The position numbers and the translations under genes are program-made. This document shows positions 18,761 through 31,829 of a stretch of DNA of 64,000 bases, one piece after another. The stretch is from NCBI GenBank assembly GCA_963693315.1, contig OY856187.1:379539306-379603305 (forward strand). The letters run 5' to 3'. The stretch is from Diogma glabrata. Its lineage: Eukaryota > Arthropoda > Insecta > Diptera > Cylindrotomidae. The notes beneath the pieces were generated by a model that had not been told where the DNA came from, did not search any database, and saw only the letters and a list, made by a program, of their open reading frames with translations. Position 1 is the stretch's first letter. Each line of letters begins with the position of its first letter.

Positions 18761-21700
18761 AGGGGCGTAAGCTGGCTCCCACAACCGATTGCCCCACAAC
18801 CTTCATCCATGTTTCGAGATTGACAAGGGGATGTGACAGCCTTACCGTTAGGGCTAATATTGATGGAAAAAGTTGTGTCATCACGTTAGATACGGGAGGA
18901 ACAAATACAATTGTCCGCACTGATATTGTGAAAGGGAAACTAAAATCAGCAGGGAGATACCGGATGCAGACAGCTACGGGCGAAAGTGCAAGTATTAAAG
19001 GAAAGAAAGTGGTCAACTTTGAAATCGGGAATACTCACTTTCAACATGAAGTGGTTGTAGCTGACATTGTGGAAGAAGTCATCCTCGGCATGGACTTCAT
19101 GAGGCCAAATGGATTCGTTATTGATGCTGGCAAAGGAGTACTTACGTATGGAAATGTTGAGTTGCCACTCCAATTTAATGGTGAAGATTCAAATTATGTT
19201 CGTCGAATAATATTAGATCACAGGGAAAAGCTGCCACCCCAATCAGAAACAATCATTTGGGGAAAATTGGAAGGAGGTTCTGGGTCACCCAGGTTGTGGG
19301 TTGTAGAAGCCAACAAAGAACATGAAAATTTTAAAGAAGTCGTTATAGGGAAAACTTTAGTTAGATCAGATGCTGATTACAAAATACCAGTAAGAGTTTT
19401 AAATCTGTCAGATACGCAGAAAACAATGAAAAAAGGATCAATCATAGGACAATGTGAAGAGGTAGCTAAAATAATAAAGTGCGAGCAGAAAAACATCAAT
19501 TGCTCGGTCAACACAAAACAACAAAAGGCAGAAATGGAGCAACTTGTGCAGAAATGGACAGAAGGGCTTTCAGAAGAACAGAAGAAAGCAGCACGTCAAT
19601 TGTTGGAGCGGCACAAGTCTGTATTCTGTAGTACACCTGAAGGGAATGGCAGAACCAATATGGTAAAACATCGTATTGACACCGGAGCAGAAAAGCCGAT
19701 ACGCCAGGCACCAAGACGATTACCATTAGCTAAAAGAGAGGAAGCTGATAAAATGGTGAGAGATATGACAGAAGCTGGTGTGATTGAGCCTTCAGACAGT
19801 CCCTGGAGCTCACCTGTGGTGTTAGTTGGCAAGAAAGATGGGAGCTTGAGATTTTGTGTTGACTACAGGAAACTCAACATAGTTACTAAGAAGGATAGCT
19901 ACCCATTGCCTAGGATTGATGATACACTGGATGCATTATCGGGCTCAAAATTGTTTTCAACATTGGATCTGCAGAGTGGTTACTGGCAGGTTGAAGTTGC
20001 GGATGAAGATCGGGAGAAAACAGCGCTCAGTGTAGGGAATGGACTATGGCAATTTAATGTCATGCCATTTGGGTTATGCAACGCGCCCGCAACTTTCGAG
20101 AGATTAATGGAACGGGTACTAAAAGGCTTGCACTGGAAAACATGCCTTGTAGATTTAGATGACATCATCGTCATGGGAAAAGCAGCCGGTTTAAAGCTAA
20201 GTCCCAAAAAGTGTTCACTTTTCAAGGAAGAAGTAAAATATTTGGGACACAAGGTTACGGCAATGGGAATTCATACAGATTCTGACAAGATTGCAGCAGT
20301 TATGAACTGGCCAAGACCAAAGAACCTACATGAACTACGAAGCTTCCTTGGATTGTGCACATATTACAGACGGTTTGTGCCAGGATTCGCCAACGTTGCC
20401 AAAAGTCTGCATGAGTTAACCAGAAAAGATAAGGCATTTGAATGGAATGAACCTCAAGAACAAGCATTTGTGGAGCTCCGAAAGAGATTATGTACGGCTC
20501 CACTTCTGTCCTATCCTATACCAAATGTTCAGTTTATTTTGGATACTGATGCCAGTAATGAAGGTATAGGAGGAGTCTTGTCGCAGAATATAGATGGTCA
20601 GGAAAAGGTGATAGCTTATTTCTCGAAAATGCTATCCAAGCCGGAGCGAAATTATTGTGTAACTCGAAAGGAATTATTGGCTATTGTGGAATCCGTCAAA
20701 CATTTCCATAAATACTTGTATGGTCAGAAATTTCATCTCAGAACTGACCATGGTGCGTTAAGGTGGTTACTCCAGTTCAAAGATCCAGAGGGACAAGAAG
20801 CACGTTGGATCGAACGGTTGCAGGCGTACGATTTGGACATTGAGCATCGAAAGGGTACTGCACATGGGAACGCTGATGCATTATCGAGACGACCCTGTCA
20901 AGTTGAATGCAAGCATTGCAGTCGTCAAGAAAATAAGGAGAACATCATCGATGTCCGATTACTACAAGTGCTACCTGACGATGAATGGACTGCTGAAGCC
21001 ATAAGGAGAGATCAATTAGAAGATCCGGATCTTGCACCGATCATCGAGTTCAAGGAAAAGGGTTGCAAACCAGTATGGGGAGATATTGCTGATAAAACTC
21101 CAACTTTGAAGGCGTACTGGGCGCAATGGGACAGTCTCCAGTTAGAGAATGGCTGTTTAAAAAGAGTGTGGGAAAGCTCAGATGGCAAGATAAAGCAATC
21201 CCTTACAGTGGTACCAAAAGGGAAAATACCAGCAGTATTGAAAGAGTATCACGAAGGAACGAGTGGAGGTCATCTTGGGATCAATAAAACTCTTTCAAAA
21301 ATACGACAACGGTTTTACTGGTCAGGGACTCGGCAATCAATTGTGGAATGGTGTCAAAAATGCGACAAATGTGCGGCGGTAAAAGGACCCGCACGAAGAA
21401 GTCATGGAAAAATGAAGCAATACAATGTAGGTGCTCCATTTGAAAGGATCGCAATGGATGTAGCGGGACCATTTCCAACAACTGATAATCAGAATAAATA
21501 TGTGCTTGTGATCATGGACTACTTCAGTAAGTGGCCGGAAGTGTGTGCGATTCCCAACCAGGAAGCAACCACAATCGCTGAAGCTGTGATAAATAATTGG
21601 ATTAGCCGCTATGGAGTTCCTATGGAGATCCACACCGATCAGGGACGGAACTTCGAGTCAGCTGTATTCCAGGAAATTTGTCAAATGCTGGGGATTAACA

Positions 21701-22308
21701 AAACGAGGACGACAGCTTCACACCCACAGTCAGATGGGATGGTTGAGAGATTCAATGCTACTTTGGAGGAATTTCTAGCAAAAGTGGTCAGTAAGAATCA
21801 ACGTAACTGGGATCAACACATTCCTTTATTTTTGATGGCATACAGATCAGCAGTTCATGACACCACGACCATGACACCAGCTCAAACTATTTTTGGAAGT
21901 GATTTAAGACTTCCTGGTGACCTCAAATTTGGAGCGGTACCATCAACATCATTGTCTGCGCAAGAATACGTCAACCGAATCAGGAAGAACCTTGAGGATA
22001 TTCACAATCTTGTTCGGCAGAAGATACAACTGACCAGTGATAAAATGAAAGCCCGATATGATATACGATCTAATAATAAAGGTTTCGAAGAAGGACAAGT
22101 AGTATGGCTACACAACCCACAACGAAAACGAGGGTTATCACCAAAACTGCAAGCTGCATGGGAAGGACCTTACAACATTATAACGAAGATGAATGACGTG
22201 GTTTATAGAATTAAGAAAGGCCATCGAGGCAAAGCGAAAGTAGTACATTTGGAAAGATTGGCTTTATACAAAGGAGAGCTAGATCCTGTTCGGGACGAAC
22301 AGGCTTAA
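18709..22308 (+). CDS. pol: Pol polyprotein: protease, RT, RNase H, integrase
   Basis: One uninterrupted frame of about 1200 codons, in the -1 frame to gag, with no ATG near its start, so it is probably made as Gag-Pol. Protease: VITLDTGGTNTIV and VILGMDFM. RT: P-L-A-K-R-E-E-A, K-D-G-S-L-R-F-C-V-D-Y-R-K-L, and F-G-L-C-N-A-P-A. The catalytic box reads VDLDDIIVMG rather than VYLDDI, and about 17 residues usual between it and AGLKLSPKKC are missing. RNase H: DTDASNEGIG, R-K-E-L-L-A-I-V-E, R-T-D-H-G-A-L. Integrase: H-H-C-C zinc domain, then M-D-V-A-G-P-F, T-D-Q-G-R-N and S-D-G-M-V-E-R (DDE). The end has a G-P-Y motif (EGPYNIITK). It closes 11 bases before the 3' LTR. The RT is probably inactive; the rest looks intact. 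Confidence 0.93.
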   Translation, partial: RGRWSSTEAVKLQRVSLKGRKLAPTTDCPTTFIHVSRLTRGCDSLTVRANIDGKSCVITLDTGGTNTIVRTDIVKGKLKSAGRYRMQTATGESASIKGKKVVNFEIGNTHFQHEVVVADIVEEVILGMDFMRPNGFVIDAGKGVLTYGNVELPLQFNGEDSNYVRRIILDHREKLPPQSETIIWGKLEGGSGSPRLWVVEANKEHENFKEVVIGKTLVRSDADYKIPVRVLNLSDTQKTMKKGSIIGQCEEVAKIIKCEQKNINCSVNTKQQKAEMEQLVQKWTEGLSEEQKKAARQLLERHKSVFCSTPEGNGRTNMVKHRIDTGAEKPIRQAPRRLPLAKREEADKMVRDMTEAGVIEPSDSPWSSPVVLVGKKDGSLRFCVDYRKLNIVTKKDSYPLPRIDDTLDALSGSKLFSTLDLQSGYWQVEVADEDREKTALSVGNGLWQFNVMPFGLCNAPATFERLMERVLKGLHWKTCLVDLDDIIVMGKAAGLKLSPKKCSLFKEEVKYLGHKVTAMGIHTDSDKIAAVMNWPRPKNLHELRSFLGLCTYYRRFVPGFANVAKSLHELTRKDKAFEWNEPQEQAFVELRKRLCTAPLLSYPIPNVQFILDTDASNEGIGGVLSQNIDGQEKVIAYFSKMLSKPERNYCVTRKELLAIVESVKHFHKYLYGQKFHLRTDHGALRWLLQFKDPEGQEARWIERLQAYDLDIEHRKGTAHGNADALSRRPCQVECKHCSRQENKENIIDVRLLQVLPDDEWTAEAIRRDQLEDPDLAPIIEFKEKGCKPVWGDIADKTPTLKAYWAQWDSLQLENGCLKRVWESSDGKIKQSLTVVPKGKIPAVLKEYHEGTSGGHLGINKTLSKIRQRFYWSGTRQSIVEWCQKCDKCAAVKGPARRSHGKMKQYNVGAPFERIAMDVAGPFPTTDNQNKYVLVIMDYFSKWPEVCAIPNQEATTIAEAVINNWISRYGVPMEIHTDQGRNFESAVFQEICQMLGINKTRTTASHPQSDGMVERFNATLEEFLAKVVSKNQRNWDQHIPLFLMAYRSAVHDTTTMTPAQTIFGSDLRLPGDLKFGAVPSTSLSAQEYVNRIRKNLEDIHNLVRQKIQLTSDKMKARYDIRSNNKGFEEGQVVWLHNPQRKRGLSPKLQAAWEGPYNIITKMNDVVYRIKKGHRGKAKVVHLERLALYKGELDPVRDEQA
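18736..18742 (+). promoter_or_regulatory. Candidate -1 ribosomal frameshift site GTTAAAC
   Basis: In the gag frame the ribosome reads G TTA AAC six codons before the gag stop; slipping back one base gives GTT AAA, which is the pol frame. The pol frame is open from 18709 and gag closes at 18760, so the 50-nt overlap is exactly where a -1 shift is needed. GUUAAAC is a known slippery heptamer type (X XXY YYZ-like). A downstream structure was not worked out. Confidence 0.6.
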
Positions 22309-22319
22309 GTGGAGGGTAT

Positions 22320-22992
22320 TGTTACGATTGCAAAAAAATCTAGACGATTACAGAAAAATCTAGACGATTACGGTCACTTCTAGGAAAATCAAATCAACAA
22401 AATACTACAACAGATTAATGAAATGAACATTGTTGTTGTTGTACATATGCTTAGAATTAAGGTCTATTTGTTTTATGATTTTATGAATCAAATCAACGTA
22501 ACGTAAAATAATCGAGTATTCTAATATTTTCTCAAGGTTTCTAAAAAGTGACCTAGAAATTTCTAGAGATTAAGCAGAATGAATATAGGAAATTGTTTCT
22601 TGTAGTTTTTAATTAGTTTTATTTTAAACCTGCGATAGTGAAGTTAAAATTATAAAAGTGATATTTAAATTAGTTTTGTGTAAAATTATAAGTGTAATAA
22701 AGTTATAAGTTTTATTGAGTAGAAATATTTTGTGTATTATTTTCAACGTGTGAACTGGAAATTTCTACAATAAACCGTTGGAGTTCTGAAGCTGTTGAAA
22801 GAATATTCTAGTAAGGAATATTGTTTGCTGTATTGTTTTCCTGTTGTTGTGGAACAACCAAGAAGTAGAAGACTTAATAAAACCTGGTGTTTGTGCTAAC
22901 TAATCAGTGATCGAACTCAGAAAGAGATTGGGAATTACGTTTATCGAATTGTGAGTTAGGCCAATTCGAAGGAAGGTTAGAAAAACGTAACA
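22320..22992 (+). repeat. 3' LTR of the Gypsy element
   Basis: 673 bp, about eight differences from the 5' LTR, including loss of the clean TATATAAG box. Preceded by the purine tract and followed by the ATAT duplication (22993-22996). Confidence 0.93.
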
Positions 22993-23089
22993 ATATTATA
23001 AACAAAGAAAAGATTTGGACGATTCCATTTGAACTATTTGATTTGATTTGAGGGGAGGCAGTTGAATTCAAAAATACATTATAATTCGC

Positions 23090-23241
23090 CTATATTTTTT
23101 TTATTTATGATCCGATTTATGATCTCTCAGATCTAGGTTACACTAATATCAGTTAGCAGTGAAAATTTGGAATGAGTGAAAATTCGAATAAAAAAGCCTT
23201 AGGCTGTACAAAGTACAAAGTTAGCGTTTTAATATATAAGA
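23090..23241 (-). mobile_element. Helitron 5'-end fragment
   Basis: Minus-strand start TCTTATATATTAAAACGC at 23241, then GCCTAAGGC-type sequence and a block containing CTGATATTAGTGTAACCTA. The same terminal block is found in the array at 23631-26713, at 51226 and at 54065. The remainder of the element was not traced. Confidence 0.65.
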
Positions 23242-24008
23242 TATTATAACTATCTTTTCATAATAAATATGTGTATATGAATTTCCGTATAAAATGGTGT
23301 GATTTAGCAAAATTATTAATACTAGGAGGGTCCGGCGTGCTGATAGGTTCGGTAGCTGATCAGTTCGGATATATGAAAAATTAGCGATCAAATAAGTTAG
23401 TGATCAAATTAGCTTTCTTGAAAACGTATTTGATCGCTAATTTTTCATATATCCGAACTGATCAGCTAGAGTTCTGATTATTTTTCATTCATATATTTAA
23501 AAAGAAAAATTAAAAATTATATGCTTGCATTTCTCATTACCACTTTTTGAGATCATTGCTTCTACGTCAACAAAATGTCTTCGCAAAAACTTTATTTTTA
23601 AGCGTAGCGAAGCACGCCGGGCCCTCCTAGTCAACATTATTACGCATAAATCTGTTTTATTCCGACGACTCGAAAACCATCCTTTGTTCAAAGACAAAAG
23701 ACGACTGATCACTGAAATGAATGAGAAAAAAAAGTTTCGTTTTTGTTGTTCGTTGTTCGCTAATATATAAAAAAGAAAATATAAAAAAATAAAATAAATT
23801 TTAAATTTCGTTTTTATATGTATGTAAACTTATAATGCATATGTATAGAAAAAGTTTTCCGTATATAATAACTTTTTTATTTATGATCCGATTTGTTTGA
23901 ATCCGGATCCGACTATAGGTTACACTAATATCAGTTAGCTGTGAAAATTTCAAATGAATCCATCTGCGAATAAAAAAGCCTAATGCTCCACAAAGTTTTA
24001 ATCTAGCG

Positions 24009-24011
<3 letters not shown>

Positions 24012-24092
<81 letters not shown>
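24012..24092. repeat. (TA)n microsatellite in array unit 1
   Basis: About 80 bp of uninterrupted TA, expanded from the ATTAATATATAAG junction present in the short units. Confidence 0.95.
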
Positions 24093-24095
<3 letters not shown>

Positions 24096-24947
24096 AAGAT
24101 AAGAAGAAGATGATGATAAAATATCATCATAAATATCATTCATAAAATATCATTCATAAAATCAACATTATTACGCATAAATCTGTTTTATTCCGACGAC
24201 TCGAAAACCATCCTTTGTTCAAAGACAAAAGACGACTGATCACTGAAATGAATGAGAAAAAAAAGTTTCGTTTTTGTTGTTCGTTGTTCGCTAATATATA
24301 AAAAAGAAAATATAAAAAAATAAAATAAATTTTAAATTTCGTTTTTATATGTATGTAAACTTATAATGCATATGTATAGAAAAAGTTTTCCGTATATAAT
24401 AACTTTTTTATTTATGATCCGATTTGTTTGAATCCGGATCCGACTATAGGTTACACTAATATCAGTTAGCTGTGAAAATTTCAAATGAATCCATCTGCGA
24501 ATAAAAAAGCCTAATGCTCCACAAAGTTTTAATCTAGCGTATTAATATATAAGAAGATCATTCATAAAATCAACATTATTACGCATAAATCTGTTTTATT
24601 CCGACGACTCGAAAACCATCCTTTGTTCAAAGACAAAAGACGACTGATCACTGAAATGAATGAGAAAAAAAAGTTTCGTTTTTGTTGTTCGTTGTTCGCT
24701 AATATATAAAAAAGAAAATATAAAAAAATAAAATAAATTTTAAATTTCGTTTTTATATGTATGTAAACTTATAATGCATATGTATAGAAAAAGTTTTCCG
24801 TATATAATAACTTTTTTATTTATGATCCGATTTGTTTGAATCCGGATCCGACTATAGGTTACACTAATATCAGTTAGCTGTGAAAATTTCAAATGAATCC
24901 ATCTGCGAATAAAAAAGCCTAATGCTCCACAAAGTTTTAATCTAGCG

Positions 24948-24951
<4 letters not shown>

Positions 24952-25027
<76 letters not shown>
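24952..25027. repeat. (TA)n microsatellite in array unit 3
   Basis: About 75 bp of TA at the same place as in unit 1, with the same flanking extra sequence. Confidence 0.95.
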
Positions 25028-25030
<3 letters not shown>

Positions 25031-26713
25031 AAGATAAGAAGAAGATGATGATAAAATATCATCATAAATATCATTCATAAAATATCATTCATAAAATCAA
25101 CATTATTACGCATAAATCTGTTTTATTCCGACGACTCGAAAACCATCCTTTGTTCAAAGACAAAAGACGACTGATCACTGAAATGAATGAGAAAAAAAAG
25201 TTTCGTTTTTGTTGTTCGTTGTTCGCTAATATATAAAAAAGAAAATATAAAAAAATAAAATAAATTTTAAATTTCGTTTTTATATGTATGTAAACTTATA
25301 ATGCATATGTATAGAAAAAGTTTTCCGTATATAATAACTTTTTTATTTATGATCCGATTTGTTTGAATCCGGATCCGACTATAGGTTACACTAATATCAG
25401 TTAGCTGTGAAAATTTCAAATGAATCCATCTGCGAATAAAAAAGCCTAATGCTCCACAAAGTTTTAATCTAGCGTATTAATATATAAGAAGATCATTCAT
25501 AAAATCAACATTATTACGCATAAATCTGTTTTATTCCGACGACTCGAAAACCATCCTTTGTTCAAAGACAAAAGACGACTGATCACTGAAATGAATGAGA
25601 AAAAAAAGTTTCGTTTTTGTTGTTCGTTGTTCGCTAATATATAAAAAAGAAAATATAAAAAAATAAAATAAATTTTAAATTTCGTTTTTATATGTATGTA
25701 AACTTATAATGCATATGTATAGAAAAAGTTTTCCGTATATAATAACTTTTTTATTTATGATCCGATTTGTTTGAATCCGGATCCGACTATAGGTTACACT
25801 AATATCAGTTAGCTGTGAAAATTTCAAATGAATCCATCTGCGAATAAAAAAGCCTAATGCTCCACAAAGTTTTAATCTAGCGTATTAATATATAAGAAGA
25901 TCATTCATAAAATCAACATTATTACGCATAAATCTGTTTTATTCCGACGACTCGAAAACCATCCTTTGTTCAAAGACAAAAGACGACTGATCACTGAAAT
26001 GAATGAGAAAAAAAAGTTTCGTTTTTGTTGTTCGTTGTTCGCTAATATATAAAAAAGAAAATATAAAAAAATAAAATAAATTTTAAATTTCGTTTTTATA
26101 TGTATGTAAACTTATAATGCATATGTATAGAAAAAGTTTTCCGTATATAATAACTTTTTTATTTATGATCCGATTTGTTTGAATCCGGATCCGACTATAG
26201 GTTACACTAATATCAGTTAGCTGTGAAAATTTCAAATGAATCCATCTGCGAATAAAAAAGCCTAATGCTCCACAAAGTTTTAATCTAGCGTATTAATATA
26301 TAAGAAGATCATTCATAAAATCAACATTATTACGCATAAATCTGTTTTATTCCGACGACTCGAAAACCATCCTTTGTTCAAAGACAAAAGACGACTGATC
26401 ACTGAAATGAATGAGAAAAAAAAGTTTCGTTTTTGTTGTTCGTTGTTCGCTAATATATAAAAAAGAAAATATAAAAAAATAAAATAAATTTTAAATTTCG
26501 TTTTTATATGTATGTAAACTTATAATGCATATGTATAGAAAAAGTTTTCCGTATATAATAACTTTTTTATTTATGATCCGATTTGTTTGAATCCGGATCC
26601 GACTATAGGTTACACTAATATCAGTTAGCTGTGAAAATTTCAAATGAATCCATCTGCGAATAAAAAAGCCTAATGCTCCACAAAGTTTTAATCTAGCGTA
26701 TTAATATATAAGA

Positions 26714-27230
26714 TTTTATTTTTCAAATGAAACTATTGTGAACTAATATATTGATGTCAAGGTCATGCGATAAATAAATTTCATTGGTAGCAAAAATAGA
26801 AATTTAAAAAGTTCATCTTCAAAAATAAAATACAGACGGTAAAAGTGGTTCAAACGAAATTAATCAATATTTACACAATTGAATATACAGCGCTGATACA
26901 GGAACTTTTTGTAGTGGAATTGTATATTCATATTTCATATATCTAAGACTACAAATAGAAAAATTTAATAGAAGGAGTTGCCACCGATTGTCAATCGACT
27001 ATTCTTAACACATCAATTAAGCAATATTCCTCAAGACTTTATATAACTAAATAGCTAAACTAGTTAGCTATAGTTTGGTGACTCCGAAAAAGAACAGCAC
27101 AATTAGGATATTTACATCCGAAAGATTAGGATATTTACATCCGAACAAGTATTTTGTTTAATATTAATAATTTAATAATTTAAATATTTAATTTAATTAT
27201 AATTTTTTTGTTGTTGGTAATTGTATTTAT
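26714..27230 (+). other. Possible LTR and primer-binding region
   Basis: No coding sequence. TGGTGACTCCGAAAA (27076-27090) resembles the primer-binding sites of Gypsy/BEL-type elements, and the following ORF has a Gag-like tail, so this could be a 5' LTR with leader. A 21-bp motif with GGATATTTACATCCGAA occurs twice (about 27111 and 27131). No second LTR was found in the window. Confidence 0.3.
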
Positions 27231-27263
27231 TTGCTCCATTTAAAATTTTTTTTTTTTTTAAAT

Positions 27264-27608
27264 ATGTACAAATTTTGGGATTTTTTGGTTTTTTTAGGCG
27301 TTTTGTTGGTCGCAGGATTTACTATTGTAGTAGCGACACAACACACGGTCGTGATTTTATTTGCTGCAACATTTTTTTACCTAGTTGCGGTCATAACTAG
27401 GCTTAATCGTTATGCATTTACTTTTCCAGCAGTTTCCGCAGGTAACCCAGAACCTGAGGGAACTACTTCAACTTCCGGACCCCCAACCCTTACATTTACA
27501 CAAGACCAGCTTCAGGCACTGGTCGCAGCTGCTGTTGCTAATATGAGCCTTGGAGGTACATCTTCAACGGTGGTCATGGTGATAATGTCACCGTTTATTC
27601 TTGTATAA
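27264..27608 (+). CDS. Small ORF with two membrane-like helices and a Gag-like tail
   Basis: 114 codons from ATG 27264 to a TAA at 27606. Residues ~5-25 and ~30-48 are hydrophobic enough to be membrane helices (FLVFLGVLLVAGF; VVILFAATFFYLV). A Pro/Thr/Ser-rich linker follows, then FTQDQLQALVAAAVA, a phrase typical of the start of retroelement Gag proteins. It sits 170 bp after a primer-binding-like sequence. It may be a truncated Gag of an LTR element; I do not recognise the family. The longer upstream reading starts at a non-ATG codon. Confidence 0.35.
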   Translation: MYKFWDFLVFLGVLLVAGFTIVVATQHTVVILFAATFFYLVAVITRLNRYAFTFPAVSAGNPEPEGTTSTSGPPTLTFTQDQLQALVAAAVANMSLGGTSSTVVMVIMSPFILV

Positions 27609-27819
27609 TTGGCAACCAATAATAATAAATTTAATAATCAAATACAGAAAACTGTTAACGCAAATAAGATCTTTTGATTTGGGTGACGGATTGATTGGTG
27701 AGGTCTACTAACTGTAAGGAAGCAATCGTGTGATTTAGTGATCTGACAACAGGGAGAAGGGTTACTATTTTGGGCATTGGATGGTGGTACGCATATCTCA
27801 ATGCACGTTCTTATTTTGT

Positions 27820-28395
27820 TCTTGCATAATTGAATTCGACAACGGCTGTATATGGCGCGCACGTACACCAACTTTTACCTACCTTAGTTTGGATCAGCAA
27901 CTCACATATCAGTACGCCTACTTTTGTAACATATAGTCGTAACTGAAGCCAATAATTGTACCTATAATTCAAATTTTACCTGCGTTATTTCGGATCTGCA
28001 ACTTACATATCAGTACGCCTACTTTTATAACGTTTAGTCGTAATTGAAGTCAACAACTTCATATATATTTCAACTTGGAGCTACGTTACTTTGGGTCTAC
28101 AACTTACATATCCTACTTTGGCAATTGAAGTCGACACCAGCTTATATAATTCAAATTCTACCTGCGTTATTTTGGATCTACAATTTACATATCAGTACAC
28201 CTACTTTTTAGAACGTTTAGTCGTAATTGAAGTCAATAACTGCATATATAATTCAACTGTAAACTACGCTACTTTGGATCAACAACCGACGTATCATTAC
28301 GTCCACTTTTATAACTTACTTCGGCAATTGAAGTCGACACCAGCTTATATAATTCAACTTGTAACTACGTTCCTGAGCATCACTACGCATATGTG
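27820..28395. repeat. Degenerate ~100-bp minisatellite, 5-6 units
   Basis: Units share TTTGGATC-ACAACTTACATATCAGTACGCCTAC-like cores at about 27888, 27987, 28090, 28171 and 28273, separated by GTCGTAATTGAAGTCAA and TATATAATTCAA. One unit is shortened to ~81 bp. A 103-codon plus-strand ORF over it is a by-product of the repeat. Confidence 0.85.
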
Positions 28396-28639
28396 TATAT
28401 AGTCCGTCCGATGAGGATAGATTAATCAGGAGTGGGATCTGGACTAACCATGGGGTGAGTAAGCTTTATCTGTAGTTAATGGACATGTATGTATGAATTA
28501 GAGCGTGTGTGAATATGGTCGTGAGTATGGGTGTGAGCGTAGATGAGCAGTTGCAGTGCGAGAGTGTGTGAATGAGTGATTGAATGTGGGGGGTGGGGTG
28601 TGGCGATCGTGGCTTATGTTCACCTATGTGATCGGTCAG

Positions 28640-28865
28640 GTTGGTCAGGTCGGTGGTTTCTCTGGATAATTGAAAAGGTGGCTAGCATCATGTGGCGTGC
28701 CCTCACATATGCGACACTTGTCAACAATTTCATGGTCAATTTTACTCATGTAGTTATTTAAGATACGTGACCAACCGGATCTTAACTGCGCTAGGATGGT
28801 TCTGGGGCTGCGTGGCAGTTTCACCTCTTCGACAGCGACTTGTGGTGGTTTGCTATTAAGAACTC
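28640..28865 (-). pseudogene. LINE (Jockey-like) ORF2 C-terminal fragment, cut by the gap
   Basis: Minus-strand peptide with RTILAQLRSGWS, then CRICEGTPHDASHLFN, the C-rich, H-containing tail found after the RT domain of Jockey-type LINEs and used in RNA or DNA binding. It enters from the assembly gap at 28866 and stops near 28645. Only about 70 codons remain, so upstream domains are in the gap or lost. Confidence 0.75.
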
Positions 28866-29065
28866 NNNNNNNNNNNNNNNNNNNNNNNNNNNNNNNNNNN
28901 NNNNNNNNNNNNNNNNNNNNNNNNNNNNNNNNNNNNNNNNNNNNNNNNNNNNNNNNNNNNNNNNNNNNNNNNNNNNNNNNNNNNNNNNNNNNNNNNNNNN
29001 NNNNNNNNNNNNNNNNNNNNNNNNNNNNNNNNNNNNNNNNNNNNNNNNNNNNNNNNNNNNNNNNN
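28866..29065. other. Assembly gap of 200 N
   Basis: Exactly 200 N, probably a placeholder length. It cuts the LINE fragment on its left. ORFs spanning it have no meaning. Confidence 0.99.

Positions 29066-31829
<2,764 letters not shown>

Larger units (their letters stand above)
16708..22992 (+). mobile_element. Nearly intact Ty3/Gypsy retrotransposon
   Basis: The 6.3-kb element has LTRs 16708-17381 and 22320-22992 (ends TGTTACG...CGTAACA, a perfect 7-bp inverted repeat). ATAT flanks both sides. A primer-binding-like TTGGTGACATCGG follows the 5' LTR and a purine tract AAGTGGAGGG precedes the 3' LTR. Gag and pol overlap in different frames and no env is present. About eight differences between the LTRs imply a fairly recent insertion. 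It lies 73 bp right of a Helitron. Confidence 0.95.
23322..26713 (-). mobile_element. Helitron with palindromic 3' region and internal tandem array
   Basis: Plus-strand left edge CTAGGAGGGTCCGGCG (3' end on minus) and right edge TATTAATATATAAGA (5' end TC on minus). As in the 16024 copy, a long inverted repeat occupies the 3' end (23322-23630; the left arm lacks its outer part) and an internal plus-strand CTAG is at 23627-23630. Directly after it begins the 408-bp monomer array. No Rep/helicase is encoded. Confidence 0.75.
23631..26713. repeat. Seven-copy 408-bp satellite-like array derived from a Helitron
   Basis: Units begin TCAACATTATTACGCATAA at 23631, 24162, 24570, 25097, 25505, 25913 and 26321; spacings are 531, 408, 527, 408, 408, 408 and the last unit is cut at 26713. 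Units 1 and 3 are longer because of (TA)n plus about 50 bp of AAGAAGATAAGAAG sequence; units 1-2 and 3-4 form a duplicated pair. By eye the units are otherwise identical. Each unit ends with the Helitron 5' terminus (GCGTATTAATATATAAGA in plus sense) joined to GATCATTCATAAAA. Confidence 0.95.

Noticed and set aside
19508..21633. Minus-strand ORFs of 66-98 codons
   Set aside because: Shadows of the pol gene on the opposite strand.
23631..26713. CRISPR-like array
   Set aside because: Repeats are 408 bp, head to tail, without unique spacers, in a eukaryotic context.
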